64,000 nt of DNA from Viscum album. Taxonomy: Eukaryota > Streptophyta > Magnoliopsida > Santalales > Viscaceae. A program made the position numbers and the translations under genes. The DNA lies in NCBI GenBank assembly GCA_963277665.1, contig OY728137.1, positions 1,172,074,670 to 1,172,138,669 of the forward strand, in the 5' to 3' direction. Shown one piece after another: positions 54,701 to 64,000 of the stretch (positions within the stretch are counted from its first letter, which is position 1; every line of letters starts with the position of its first letter). The notes below the pieces were generated by a model, which saw only the letters and a program-made list of their open reading frames with translations, did not search any database and was not told the origin of the DNA.

Positions 54701-56327
54701 TAAAAACTTATTCTAATTTACTCAATATTATGTGTATATATTATTTATAGGACATGAAATAATTTATTATATGCTTATAATATTCTTATATAACCATATT
54801 AATAGTTTTAAAACTGTCCATTACTATGGTAATAGACAAAACACTTTATCTATAGTGATGGGTATTCTTCATAATTTGGGAAATGGTTTCGTTTCCTTAA
54901 ATAATAGGTGATGAGAAAAAATAATGGATAGAAAATATTACATTATAAATAATGAAACCATTATATATATGTTATTGGAGTTATTATTCGTCGATTGATT
55001 AATGTGGTGAGGAGATTGTAAAAGAAGAAAATAATTTGAGAGAGGTCGTTTAAGAAAGTTAACTCTTGAATATCACCACCTTAATGAACTCATTATGGAA
55101 CATCAAATTGTCATGTTTTTTAGAAAAAAATCTCTTGTATGTGGGTAACATGAATTTTAAATTAATTTTTCAAAATATTTGATAAGATAAAATTCTCATA
55201 ATGTGGGAGTAGAAGGGGTGGAGAGGGGATATATTTATAGGGGGGATAAGGGTGTTTCCAATTATTATATTCATTATTTTATTATTTTGGATCAATAATA
55301 TCAATATAGTTGACTCCTATTAGTAAATATAGTAAAAGATTCATCAGAGTTGGAAACAATGGTTTCATAAATCATCCAAGACTAAAAAAAAGTTAATGTA
55401 TTGGGATTATAATTCAAAATACATTAAATTACTATATTTTACTATTCACCAAAAATTCTTCTATTTAAGAGAAATCCCAAAAAAACAGCTTGCCCATTTT
55501 ATAATAGGTAGATTTCAAAAATAGATTCCATTTTAAGAAAAAATATTTCCATGTATGATAAATTTAATTTTTAAATAAAATCATCATTTATTCAAAAAAT
55601 ACTCATTTTAATATTATAATCGATTTCATGACCGTTTAAAAATTAGGCAAGGTATCAAAAAATTATATTATAATTATAATAAAATATAATATTACTTTAA
55701 GACTATATAATATTAATATAAAATATATTTTAAATGATTATATTAATTAAAAAAAATTTAAAAACCATTGACGTTTTTCTAAAATTCCAACTCATAATTA
55801 GTCATTTTTAGAACATTTATGTACTTATACCATGATCTAAATATAAAATTTTTATAAGACACATATATTTCATTTATACATTAATATTTTAGGTTAATAT
55901 TATAATGGCTATATTTCTATACCTAATCCTCATATTAATATTCTATAGGTCAAGTTATTATTCCAACAGTATGGGTTCGTTAAATTTTTTAAACACCTCT
56001 TATTTAATTAGTAATTGTATTTTCTCTCAAGATTATATACATTCATATAAAAATGAATATAAAATTATAAATAAAATGATTTATTTCTCATCAATGATTT
56101 TCTCCATTCTGGTGGAGTGACTTGATTCAAATTTTACAATTCATGTTATCTTATTTTCAATTTATTGTCCCAGTTTTATATTTGGAATTATTTTTTAATT
56201 ATTATTGCACTAATGTATCACTCTTAATTTATGGGAGTTTTTTAAATGTGATATGTATGTGATGTATTTGTTTTATTACATAAGAATATAAAGATACATT
56301 CCATTCATGAAATTCTATATAGTTGCA
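51720..56327 (-). mobile_element. E7: 3' LTR (lower end approximate)
   Basis: The LTR starts TGCAAC on the minus strand at 56327, directly after a polypurine tract. A promoter block CCCCTATAAATATATCCCC lies 1.1 kb inside, close to the 1.2 kb of E9. Near 52340 the minus strand reads GTGATGGGAGGATCCCATTG, the GTGACGGGTGGAGCCCGC block that stands about 640 bp from the end of the E9 LTR; this places the lower end near 51.7 kb. Length would be about 4.6 kb, as in E4. The open frames at 52819, 53328 and 55905 are chance. Confidence 0.6.
55229..55240 (-). promoter_or_regulatory. TATA box of E7 LTR
   Basis: On the minus strand CTATAAATATAT is flanked by C-rich sequence (TTATCCCCC before, CCCCTCTCC after). 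Position and surroundings match the LTR promoters of E4 and E9. Confidence 0.6.
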
Positions 56328-56345
56328 TTTTCCCCCTAAAGAAAT
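56328..56345 (-). other. Polypurine tract of E7
   Basis: On the minus strand ATTTCTTTAGGGGGAAAA immediately precedes the LTR start. It follows a GCGGGATAA block like the GCGAGGATGCAA tail of E4. Confidence 0.8.
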
Positions 56346-56369
56346 TTATCCCGCAAAATTTCATTTTAT

Positions 56370-56850
56370 ATACTAAAGTTAAAATAGGTGACGGTATTTC
56401 ACCTTCATCAATTCTACTGGTTCCCATGTTGCCTCTTCATATTTATGATTCTTTTATAGTACATTGGATAAGTGAGTAGTCTTATTATATAGATCTTTAT
56501 CTTTGTTGTCCAAGATCTTCACTGCCTTCTCTACATGAGAGGGATCATTTTCCAGTTGTACCACCTCTAAGTTAAATAAATGTTAGGGATCCGTTATTTA
56601 CTTCCTCAAGAGGTATATGTGGAATACATCATAACATTTTGACAAAGATGGTGGATGTTCTTGTTAATAGGCCACAACTCTGACACGATCAAGAACCTCA
56701 AAGAGGTTGATGTACCTGGGATTGAGCTTTCCTTTCTTCCCAAATCTCATGACTCTCTTACATATAGTTATGTAGAGGAATACCTTGTCAAAAACCTCAA
56801 ACTATAAATCCCATTAATTATTATCTGCATATATCTTTTATCGACTTTGA
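56370..56850 (-). pseudogene. E7 pol fossil: integrase C-terminus and chromodomain
   Basis: Read on the minus strand, SQSR and KIYADNN near 56820-56870 lead to FEVFDKVFL and then KRVMRFGKKGKLNPRY at 56715-56760. This is the well-known RFGKKGKLSPR block of Tekay/Del integrases. About 270 bp further HKYEEATWEP (56418-56447) is the chromodomain hallmark. The stretch is interrupted by shifts and stops but is better preserved than in E5. Polypurine tract and LTR follow within 100 bp, as in an intact element. Confidence 0.93.
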
Positions 56851-56879
56851 GAAGTCTGGATATTTTAATGGAGGGTCAT

Positions 56880-57640
56880 CAAAATTTATGTCATTTTCTC
56901 AACCATTTGAGGTCCCAATAGCTTACATTCACTAATATCATCCCAACATATAGGTTTTATAAATCTTTTCATAGAAAGGGATTCATATATAACTATTTGG
57001 ATGTTTTAGTGGAAACTATTGTTATAAGAGAACTCTTCCAGTGAAATATTTTGATTCCATCCTCCTTTTAAGTCCCCTTATCATGTTTTCAACAATACTA
57101 CTAGCGTCTATTTAGTTTGATCATGTTTTGCATATTTCTGGGGGTGATATGATTTAATGAATTTCTTATCAGTATTTAGATCATGGTGGAGTCTTTTCTA
57201 GAACATCGAGGTAAATATCAAATCATGATCAGATATAATTTATAATGGTACTACATGAAGCCTCACCCATTGATGTTTAACTGTGTAATTTGGATAATTA
57301 AAGAGTCCTCTTGAATTTTATAAAAGTGATCAGTCATTAAAAGATGAACACAATGACCCATATATAATTATTTCTTTAGGATATATCCATAAGTTTAGTC
57401 ACAAAGTTCATAGTTATAATTTTGTATCTCCATATTAGTATTGGAACATTTTTCATTATTCCCTTATAATTTATTCCTATCATCATTGACATGTGTACAT
57501 AATAGACACTTTAATGTATATTCATTTTTCTCATTATTCATATTGTCCCACCAATTGTGATCTTAGATATCTGGATTCATATTTACACTCCTTGGGTGGA
57601 TATAGATGGTTGATCTATGTGAATCATTCAAAATATCCCT
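56880..57640 (-). pseudogene. E7 pol fossil: integrase zinc finger and catalytic core
   Basis: In order on the minus strand: ILNDSHRSTIYIHP (57594-57635) with the histidines, and WWDN then KCLLCTHV (57491-57560) with the cysteines of the HHCC finger. Next come MNFVTKL (about 57400), holding the position of the first catalytic Asp but reading Asn, and IISDHDLIFTS (about 57215-57240) with the second Asp. SYHPQ, FSYNNSFH (57010-57036), PICWDDIS and CKLLGPQ complete the core. Many stops separate these blocks. The product joined element DNA to the chromosome. Confidence 0.93.
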
Positions 57641-57699
57641 CTTTATCTCATGATTTTTTAGTAGACATATTCACAACACAAATAATATGACTCCTTACT

Positions 57700-58020
57700 C
57701 ACCAATTCTGAACTCCAAGGTTTTCCATTATTAGATAGTTTCCACATTCCATTTAATTAATAGATCTTTTCTTTGATAAGACATTACCTTCTCTAAAAGG
57801 GATGGTTGAGTAATCATTTTTGGAAGTAATGATGATTTAACTAACATTATTGTCCCAAAATCCATCCATTTAAAGTATAAAAATATTGGCTACTACTCAA
57901 TTCTCATCAATGATAATGTTATGGGATCATTTCTACTTAGTAAATCTTCCACTTTATTTTTTTTACACAGATGATAGTAGATAGAGCATTAATTATCCTT
58001 CACGATCTCTAACCATATTT
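57700..58020 (-). pseudogene. E7 pol fossil: end of RNase H and linker, cut at 58020
   Basis: On the minus strand WLEIVKDN (58015-57992), CSIYYHL, NKVEDLLSRNDP (near 57940-57975) and TQPSLLEKV match the WLELLKDYD..YHPGKANVVADALSR end of RNase H and the linker to integrase. The match runs to 58015-58020 and stops there: beyond 58021 the expected upstream residues are replaced by unrelated sequence beginning TGTTGGATCG. This is a precise insertion junction. Confidence 0.88.
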
Positions 58021-58370
58021 TGTTGGATCGAAATAACGATGTAGATGATCAATATACAAGAGGGGGGTGAATTGTACACTTTAAAAAATTCTGTAGACAA
58101 GGTAAAATCTATGTTTAACAAAGTTAAACTAAGAAAATTCACAACGCCTCTAACACGAATTGAAAAATTGGAACTAATGTTTACAACATGAGATTCTACC
58201 TTAAAGTGTATAGAATCTAAACTAATTAGAGTACAAGTGTAAGGAAATATAAGAAGGTTATACTTTCCTTACAATACAAAAGTGCAGTGGAAAATAAGTA
58301 GTTAAACTACAATTAACAAGATATAAGTATTTTAACCCAAAGAGAAGGGTATTAAACAACCTTGGATAAA
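58021..58370 (+). mobile_element. E8: probable start of a Ty1/copia LTR
   Basis: TGTTGGATCG begins exactly where the E7 pol fossil breaks off. TGTTGGA starts and a nearby GAGGGGGGTGAATTG block (58072-58086) are, as I recall, common at the beginning of plant copia LTRs. No coding frame is seen. A perfect 10-bp inverted repeat (TGTAAGGAAA at 58238, TTTCCTTACA at 58264) lies within. The piece ends at 58370, where E9 starts, so the rest should lie to the right of E9, outside the window. The bases before it are TATTT. Confidence 0.5.
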
Positions 58371-59579
58371 TGTAACACCCCAAGCTTCCACGGTACGTTT
58401 CCCTTCGAATAATGCGATAGCATGTGTTGTACGCAACCTCGAGTTCTAACACACACCACAACTAATTAAACTAGCCGTTGTGAATAGTAATACCTACTTT
58501 TTGAAATCATATATATTTTATATTTCAAAATGGACTTCATTTTTGGATTCGGAATATTGAAATTAGCCTAGGGTGAAATTTTGGTACTTTTCAAATAACT
58601 TTTATATTTTGATGAATAGTGAAAATTACTAAATTTTAATTAAAATCAACTTTTTTAATCAAAATAATTAATATTGATAAATTATGAATTTGAGTGGTTT
58701 TAAAATATATTTAGAATATATTTTTACCATTTAATTTAATATTTGTCATTGGACATAATTTCACAATTAAACCAAACATAAACAAGTGTCAATCTTTTGA
58801 TAGTTATTATCTCTAAAAAACACGCTTTTTATTTTAACAACGGGAAATAATTTTAAATTAAATTCTACCACTTCTGTGTTTTGAATTTGGAAAAATGGAT
58901 TACATATTTGGAATCAGGATGTCCAAATTATGTAAATAGGTAACTTTTATTTTTACACATTTTGAATAATTACTGCGGTAAATATTTTATTTACCATGGT
59001 TAAAGGGTAAATCTGGTAAATAAGGGTTAAAAAATAATATTATAATAATACAAAATTACCCTAAAACGTGTCCTAACCTTATTGGTGGACACATACCCGA
59101 CAATGGCCATACTTGGGTCGATTTGGGGACCCCTTAGAGCCACTTGTATGTGGTAGGGACACATTATATTAATAAAGTTAAAATAAAAATAAAAATGGCA
59201 TAAGCTTACATCTTTTAGAAGAACAATTGTTACATAGGGTTATACATGTTGGATTTTCGATTATAAATATTCATTAGAAAGCTAAAAAGATTTCCTACAT
59301 AATGATATTTTATTTATAATTTTTAGACATCAAATCATTTAAATTATTAATGACACAATAATGATGCAATGTTTACCTCATTAATAAATCATTTAAATAA
59401 ATAAGATTATAATGATTAAAATATTATTTAAAAACTGTCCAATTCTTATTGTTTGATGTTATTTAGAATATTAGTCATAGTATCTTCTACCTAAATGATT
59501 TTTGGACCATTATAAACCGAATATAATTATATTATAAAGTAATACTTTCACTCTTTCCTAAAGAGCCCCTCCTCTCCCT

Positions 59580-59588
59580 TATAAAAGG
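59580..59588 (+). promoter_or_regulatory. TATA box of E9 LTR
   Basis: TATAAAAGG after AAGAGCCCCTCCTCTCCC, 1.2 kb into the LTR. It is identical in context to the E4 5' LTR. Transcription likely starts near CATTCCTCAGACCTCTCAAG, about 30 bp downstream. Confidence 0.85.
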
Positions 59589-59756
59589 AGACCACTTCTA
59601 CTCATTCCTCAGACCTCTCAAGCCACTTGGCTTGGCAAAACTCTGCCCAAATACTCTCCCAACTTCCCTCACTACAACCTAGAGTCCTTAGTTTGAACAG
59701 AAAGCCAACCTAAGAAGCCCTTTTGATCAAATCAAAAGGATGAACCCGAAGAAGAG

Positions 59757-61526
59757 GTAATGTTTTCACCACCCCTTTTCAAGTTCCTTTCTTCTTCCAC
59801 TTCTTCTTTCTTTGTTCTTACCATTATAAAATAATAACTCCAGTATCTCACATATAATGTGATGTTATTATAAATATGGTACAACCATATTCAGTATTCT
59901 ATCCACCCTTTGAATAACATTTCACCATACGTGCGTATGTACGGCTTACCGTCTCCACGTCGTGGTGTAATTGTTATTCAATATATTATTATTTGGATGG
60001 GTATAATAATGATGTGAAACTCATGTAAATAATAAATATAACATGTTAAGTATTCTGTATATATGATATAACATCCATTTATATATTATTTTAATATCAA
60101 AAGAATGATATTGTCGCTTGTGCGTACGTACGGACTACCGTCTCCACAAACGCGATAAGATTCATTCTCCATCGTATCCATTCAAGTATTATTCTCATTT
60201 TAGGGTTAAAAATAATCTTAATATCATTCTGATTATGAATAAGATATAATCTATCCATTACAAACATTTCTTACGTAACCAAACTTTTAAGAAGAACGAA
60301 TCGATTATCACCCGAAATGACGATAATACTAAGATATTATTATCAAATCAATATTAAAAGATCATATATGATATCATATTAATGTATATTATTCTTTTAT
60401 AATTTAATAACAATTTTTTCACCATTATACAGGAGGTTAACCTACCCCAACCAAGGAAAAGTACAAGGTAAGGGTTATTTCACAATCTCTTCATTATCCG
60501 AGGTTGTTTATACGTAATAATCTACTGGGATCTCGTTATCATCCACGTCCATGTTTCTTCAAAATGTATTTCAAAACATTTTTAATATTTAAAAGAATAT
60601 GGGTTAAAGTCATTTATACCCTTGTTTGACTTTTTATAAGAGGTTTATAAGGGAATCTTTCCGTCGTTTTCCAAACAAGGTTCTTTTTAACCTTTTCGAC
60701 AGAATTAAGATAAGAATGTTTTTTTAAACTTATACGGCGGGTGCGGTTATTTTCCGCCGTTATAAAATTGTCAATGCTTCCCTTACAAGCTTATAAGAAT
60801 ATTTTCAAAGAAAATATTTTATTTTATAAATATATGTCTCTTGAATTATTTCAAAAAAAAAGAGATATTTCTTTAAAAAGAGTTTTGATTTCATCTATGT
60901 CAACATCCTTTAATGGATTTTACGCTTATTTGAGGATGATATATTATGATAAAAAAATTTATATTATATTGAAGGTTTTGTGATATGTTTGACTGTGGAT
61001 GTGCTATTTTTTTTATATACCATTCATGGTTTATGGTGAAAGTATTTACATTTCGTATGCTAGTTTTAATACGAATGTTTATGTTATGTTTAAACCTTTT
61101 CATATGGGAATTCATTGGACTTAATATGTGACGGGTGGAGCCCGCTATAGCTCCTCGATGCATCGGTAGGTCTCATGAGACAAACTAGTGTCTTTGAACA
61201 AGGCCTTGGAAAAATATTATTTTTATTCTTGGCACGAGGCCTTGGCTATGTGGTTATGATAGTCTGGCATTATTCATTCCATCATTATGAAAGTGGTTAT
61301 TGATATTGCATGTGATTATTCGATTAGTAGAATATCCATGTGAATAAGTAAATGGCATAATTTCATTTTATTTATGTCATACTATGTTGGAGTTAATGTT
61401 TAAAAGGCTTTTGTATTAGTTATACATTGCCTTAAATGTTTATTCTTATTTATGAAAGTTTCCGCTATATTGTTATCCTTACTGGGCATTTGAGCTCACC
61501 CCTTTTCTATGTTTTATTTTCCCAAG
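59757..61526 (+). promoter_or_regulatory. Putative introns in the LTR leader
   Basis: Candidate donor GAAGAAGAG/GTAATG at 59756/59757, acceptor TTATACAG ending at 60432, a 35-nt exon 60433-60467, donor ACAAG/GTAAGG at 60467/60468, and acceptor TTTTCCCAAG ending at 61526. The second E4 LTR keeps all of them (26120, 27019, 27055, 28513) with a 36-nt middle exon, and E1 keeps the last acceptor (TTTTTTCCAG, 1355). Splicing is inferred, not shown. Confidence 0.45.
59931..60147 (+). repeat. Duplicated 28-nt block, 189 bp apart
   Basis: GTGCGTATGTACGG.. (59931-59958) and GTGCGTACGTACGG.. (60120-60147), both ending ACCGTCTCCAC, agree at 25 of 28 positions. E4 has decayed cognates at the same spacing (19567 and 19756; 26497 and 26681). 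The block is one of the most CpG-rich parts of the LTR and lies in the putative first intron. Confidence 0.75.
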
Positions 61527-61776
61527 ATGTGAAGAAGTAAATTATGAATGACTTGCAGGGATATTATGAGTGGTCAATAGTGTGGACTATGGAGACAATA
61601 TGTTGTTGTAGTAGTTCTTTTTTATTTTGATGATGTAATGTAAAACTTATGAATATATCTAGTGTTTCCAAGGCTACTAAACCAATCGGTCTTTCGAGAT
61701 TTGATTTTTCTTGTGATCATGCCAATGTTATGTAATTAATGCACCGACTCTGGGTAACTGGGGTCGGGGCATTACA

Positions 61777-62278
61777 GTTGGTATCAGAGGGAGGTTTAGT
61801 ACAAACCTTGGAAGCTAGATTTAGATAAACTCTGATTAGAGCACGTAGACCTAAGATGAACTTTGAGGATTAGTATAGAAGAACTTCCTAGAATTTGGGT
61901 ATTGTAGAGATTTTGTGAGTTTTCCGAGAAATACATCCCTGTCTGGATACGAGCAGGTAGAGGCGGCTCTGGCACAGATGTTCCTAGGGGGAAAACCCAA
62001 AAACACCGCTTTGAGCTAGACTCGAACGGGAACTGGTGCACGACAACTGGCCTTGCTGCACTCTTGGTTACGACACTCCCGGGAGATATGCTTAGGATAA
62101 CTCTCATTTTCTTTACAAATCATTATGAAGGGTTTATGAGTATATAATTCCTCAAAGAAAACATTTTTATGATTATGGATTATATCCATAAATAGTTCAA
62201 TTTATGTTGAGTGTTTTATAAGTATGAGATTATGTATTTTTATTCATAAACTGATCTAGTTTATGCCATTGTTTAGAA
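61777..62278 (+). other. E9 5' leader between LTR and gag
   Basis: Untranslated leader. Its middle (about 61900-62110) is clearly richer in G+C than the surroundings. The minus strand is open for 103 codons (62107-61796). I regard this as a by-product of base composition unless the frame is conserved in relatives. Confidence 0.7.
61779..61790 (+). other. Primer-binding site of E9
   Basis: TGGTATCAGAGG starts two bases after the LTR end and is complementary to the 3' end of initiator tRNA-Met, the minus-strand primer. Confidence 0.92.
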
Positions 62279-63173
62279 ATGGCGCCTAGTGGAAGAAATG
62301 GAAACCGTATCAATGCACGCATCCATGTAAGGATTGCCCTCCTGCTCAAGATAATTATAGTGGGGCTGGTGATGCAACTGGTGCCGATCAGCTAATCACC
62401 ATATTGGGACAACTTACTCAGGTTATGAATAATAACCTTACCCGTATGGAGCACCCTGATCCGCAGCGTGGAGGATCAATGTTAGATCGATTCATGAGGC
62501 AACAACCACCAACGTTCAATGGGAATACAAATCCCTTAGTAGCCAAGCAGTGTATAAATTCCCTAGAGAAAATATTTCAGGCTTTGGGGAGCAGTGAAAG
62601 GGAAAAAGTTATCATGGCAGTTTACCGCCTCACTGGAGATGCTGATCAATGGTGGTCATTGATTCAAAACATGAAGGAAGATGATGAAGTATCAAATATG
62701 GAGTGGAGGGAGTTCAAAGATCTGTTTTTAGAAAAATACTTCCCTCGCGACCATCGAGCAGATATGGAAAGGCAATTTCTAAGTCTGAGATAGAAGGAGG
62801 GTGAGAATGTCGCAAAGTATGAGGCTAACTTTACAAGGTTAGCAAGGTACGCTGGTGATTATATACGTAACCAAAGAAGTAAGATTGATCGTTTCTTTGA
62901 TGGGTTAAAACCATTTCTTCATCGAGCATTAGTCTCACAATCCTTTTCATCATACGAAGACATTGTCTCATGTGCTATCAAGACCGAAAAGGAATTCTCT
63001 AAGTCTTATGACTTTAAATCAAAGAAAGAGAAGAAGAGACCTGCTGATCAATCTGGGAATGGAAATAAGGGGAAGAAGGGAAAGGTTGAATATCCATCCT
63101 GTGGTAAATGCAGGAAGAAACACCCTGGTACTTGCTTGAAGGGAATGGGAGTCTGTTACAAGTGTGGTGAAAA
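62279..63173 (+). pseudogene. gag: E9 gag, nearly complete, with stop and frameshifts
   Basis: Gag forms the virus-like particle that packages element RNA. The start chosen is ATG 62279 (MAPSGRNGNR), the usual Tekay beginning; the frame then shifts by one near 62310-62340 into the main frame. That frame has PPTFNGNTNPLV (capsid start), YRLTGDADQWW, EFKDLFLEKYFP and, after an in-frame TAG at 62791 replacing an expected Gln, YEANFTRLARYA, FFDGLKP and a Lys-rich tail. Cysteine motifs follow: CGKCRKKHPGTC and the zinc knuckle beginning CYKCGE (63154). One A is missing from the run at 63171, so GHQARDC continues in the next frame. With these three lesions no full Gag can be made. About 300 codons is normal for the lineage. 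Confidence 0.92.
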
Positions 63174-64000
63174 GGCCACCAAGCTCGTGATTGCAAGGGG
63201 AAGAAGGAAGCTACCAACGTTCAGTGCTACAATTTTAGGGAGATGGGGCATTATGCAAATGAATGTCCTAAGCGTCAGGAGAACATACCTCAGAAAAGGC
63301 CAAGGGATCAAGGCCAGGCTTATGCTATCACTACTGCTGAGGTAGAAGCTCCGAAAGACGTGGTGGCAGGTAATTTAATGGTTTCCTCAAGTTTAGCAAA
63401 AGCATTATTTGATTCTGGATCATCGTATTGTTTCATATCTTCCCAGTTTGCTAAGAAAATTAGATATTTCCAATTTGATTTAATAAGGGAGTTGTTAGTT
63501 AAAACTCCTAAGGGAAGTATCATTGCAACAAAGTTTTGTGAATCAGTCCCCATAAGAGCACATAAATTTTCTTTATCTACTGATCTCATCGTCATACCTA
63601 TGATTGAGTTTGATATAATCCTCGGTATGGACTGGCTTTCGGACTATGATGCGAAGATTTATTGTAAGAATAAAGAGGTTACGATTCATGATGATAATGA
63701 TAAGGAACACCTTATTTTTAGAGCAGAATCGTCACCACATAATTCTTATTTAGATCCACCCCCAGTAGCTCAACTTAATTTAATTATTGGGGAGGAAGAG
63801 AATGAAATAACTGTCGGTGAGGACAGGAATGTTCAAAGAGAGGATGTACCTGTTGTGAAAGAATTTGTAGATGTATTTCCGGAATATTTACCTGGACATC
63901 CTCCAAAACGAGAAGTTGAGTTTTCCATTGATTTGATTCCTGGATCAAGGCCTATATCGAAGACACCTTATAGAATGGCCATTGTAGAATTAGTCGAACT
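63174..64000 (+). pseudogene. pol: E9 gag end and pol start: protease and RT N-terminus (partial)
   Basis: One frame is open from 63174 to the window end (275 codons). It completes the zinc knuckle (GHQARDC) and holds a second knuckle whose second Cys reads Phe (CYNF, GHYANEC). The aspartic protease follows: ALFDSGSS with active site DSG at 63411-63419, and IILGMDWLSDYDAKIYC (from 63618). Then comes EFVDVFPEYLPGHPP and FSIDLIPGSRPISKTPYRM, the usual start of Ty3/gypsy reverse transcriptase. RT, RNase H, integrase and chromodomain would follow outside. In Tekay elements gag and pol are normally one frame, so the change at 63171 is a lesion rather than programmed frameshifting. The 69-codon plus frame and the minus-strand frames here are shadows. 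Confidence 0.93.

Larger units (their letters stand above)
58371..61776 (+). repeat. E9 5' LTR
   Basis: Bounded left by TGTAACACCCC and right by GGGGCATTACA, then the primer site. It is close to E1 over the last 790 bp, and related but diverged from the E4 LTRs throughout (for instance CCAAACATAAACAAGTGTCAATCTTTTGATAG and AAGAGCCCCTCCTCTCCC). It is shorter than the E4 LTR mainly in U3. The frames of 67 codons (58258-58461, -), 80 codons (60741-60983) and 87 codons (60900-61163, -) are LTR sequence and not genes. Confidence 0.93.
58371..64000 (+). mobile_element. E9: autonomous-type Tekay retrotransposon, 5' portion
   Basis: The youngest element in the window: a 3406-bp 5' LTR, primer site, leader, gag, protease and the beginning of RT, running off the right edge. 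LTR ends TGTAACACCCC and GGGGCATTACA form an imperfect inverted repeat. Protein motifs, tRNA-Met primer and long LTR point to the Tekay/Del chromovirus lineage. One stop in gag and two frameshifts show that this copy is dead. The 3' LTR is needed to date it. ATAAA precedes the element as a candidate target duplication. Confidence 0.95.

Noticed and set aside
57493..57690. 65-codon plus-strand frame
   Set aside because: It is the antisense shadow of the E7 integrase zinc finger, which reads on the minus strand.
63160..63180. Programmed frameshift between gag and pol
   Set aside because: The shift falls inside the zinc knuckle CYKCGE..GHQARDC at a run of A. A single-base deletion explains it, and Tekay elements normally have one gag-pol frame.
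63014..63595. Minus-strand frames of 67 and 91 codons and a plus-strand 69-codon frame starting at 63136
   Set aside because: They are shadows of E9 gag and protease, which have clear motifs in the plus-strand frames.
1..64000. CRISPR arrays, bacterial operons, rRNA or intact tRNA genes, organelle DNA
   Set aside because: None is visible; the only tRNA-like sequence is the head of the SINE.

Overview
This looks like intergenic, repeat-filled DNA of a seed plant with a large genome. The window is very A+T-rich (roughly three quarters by eye; not computed) and I find no ordinary cellular gene. Almost everything I can identify is LTR retrotransposon sequence of one kind: Ty3/gypsy chromovirus, Tekay/Del-like by its integrase, chromodomain, tRNA-Met primer site and very long LTRs. 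The copies range from one fairly young insertion to deeply decayed fossils. There is also one tRNA-derived SINE and the edge of a probable Ty1/copia LTR. I cannot name the species.

Layout, left to right. E1 (1-1584, +) is the 3' part of a Tekay LTR. E2 (-) is a decayed element with LTRs at about 2.4-5.9 kb and 30.7-34.2 kb. E3 (+), with LTR starts at 6940 and 13860, appears to lie inside E2. E4 (17167-28763, +) is a complete non-autonomous LARD-like element (4.67-kb LTRs around 2.26 kb without gag-pol) that appears to lie inside the second LTR of E3. E5 (34207-45265, -) is a dead Tekay element whose gag, protease, RT, RNase H, integrase and chromodomain can still be read in order. E6 (from about 45.3 kb, -) is a lone decayed LTR, followed by a SINE with a perfect 10-bp target duplication (49898-50335). 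E7 (about 51.7-58.02 kb, -) is a second Tekay fossil with its 3' LTR, PPT, chromodomain, integrase and the end of RNase H. At 58020/58021 its RNase H reading frame is cut by E8, a 350-bp piece that looks like a copia LTR start. E8 is in turn cut by E9 (58371 to the window end, +), the youngest element: a 3406-bp 5' LTR, primer site, gag, protease and the start of RT. E9 carries one stop and two frameshifts.

How the parts relate. E4 has a promoter, primer site and polypurine tract but no gag-pol, so it would need proteins from an autonomous Tekay relative such as E9, with which it shares LTR landmarks. The LTRs of E1, E4 and E9 share a TATA box, a duplicated 28-nt block about 190 bp apart, and splice-like signals that would divide the leader into short exons. 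These conserved non-coding features are the most interesting content of the window. Boundaries of the old elements (E2, E3, E5, E6) are by-eye alignments and approximate; the E4, SINE, E7/E8 and E9 boundaries are much firmer.
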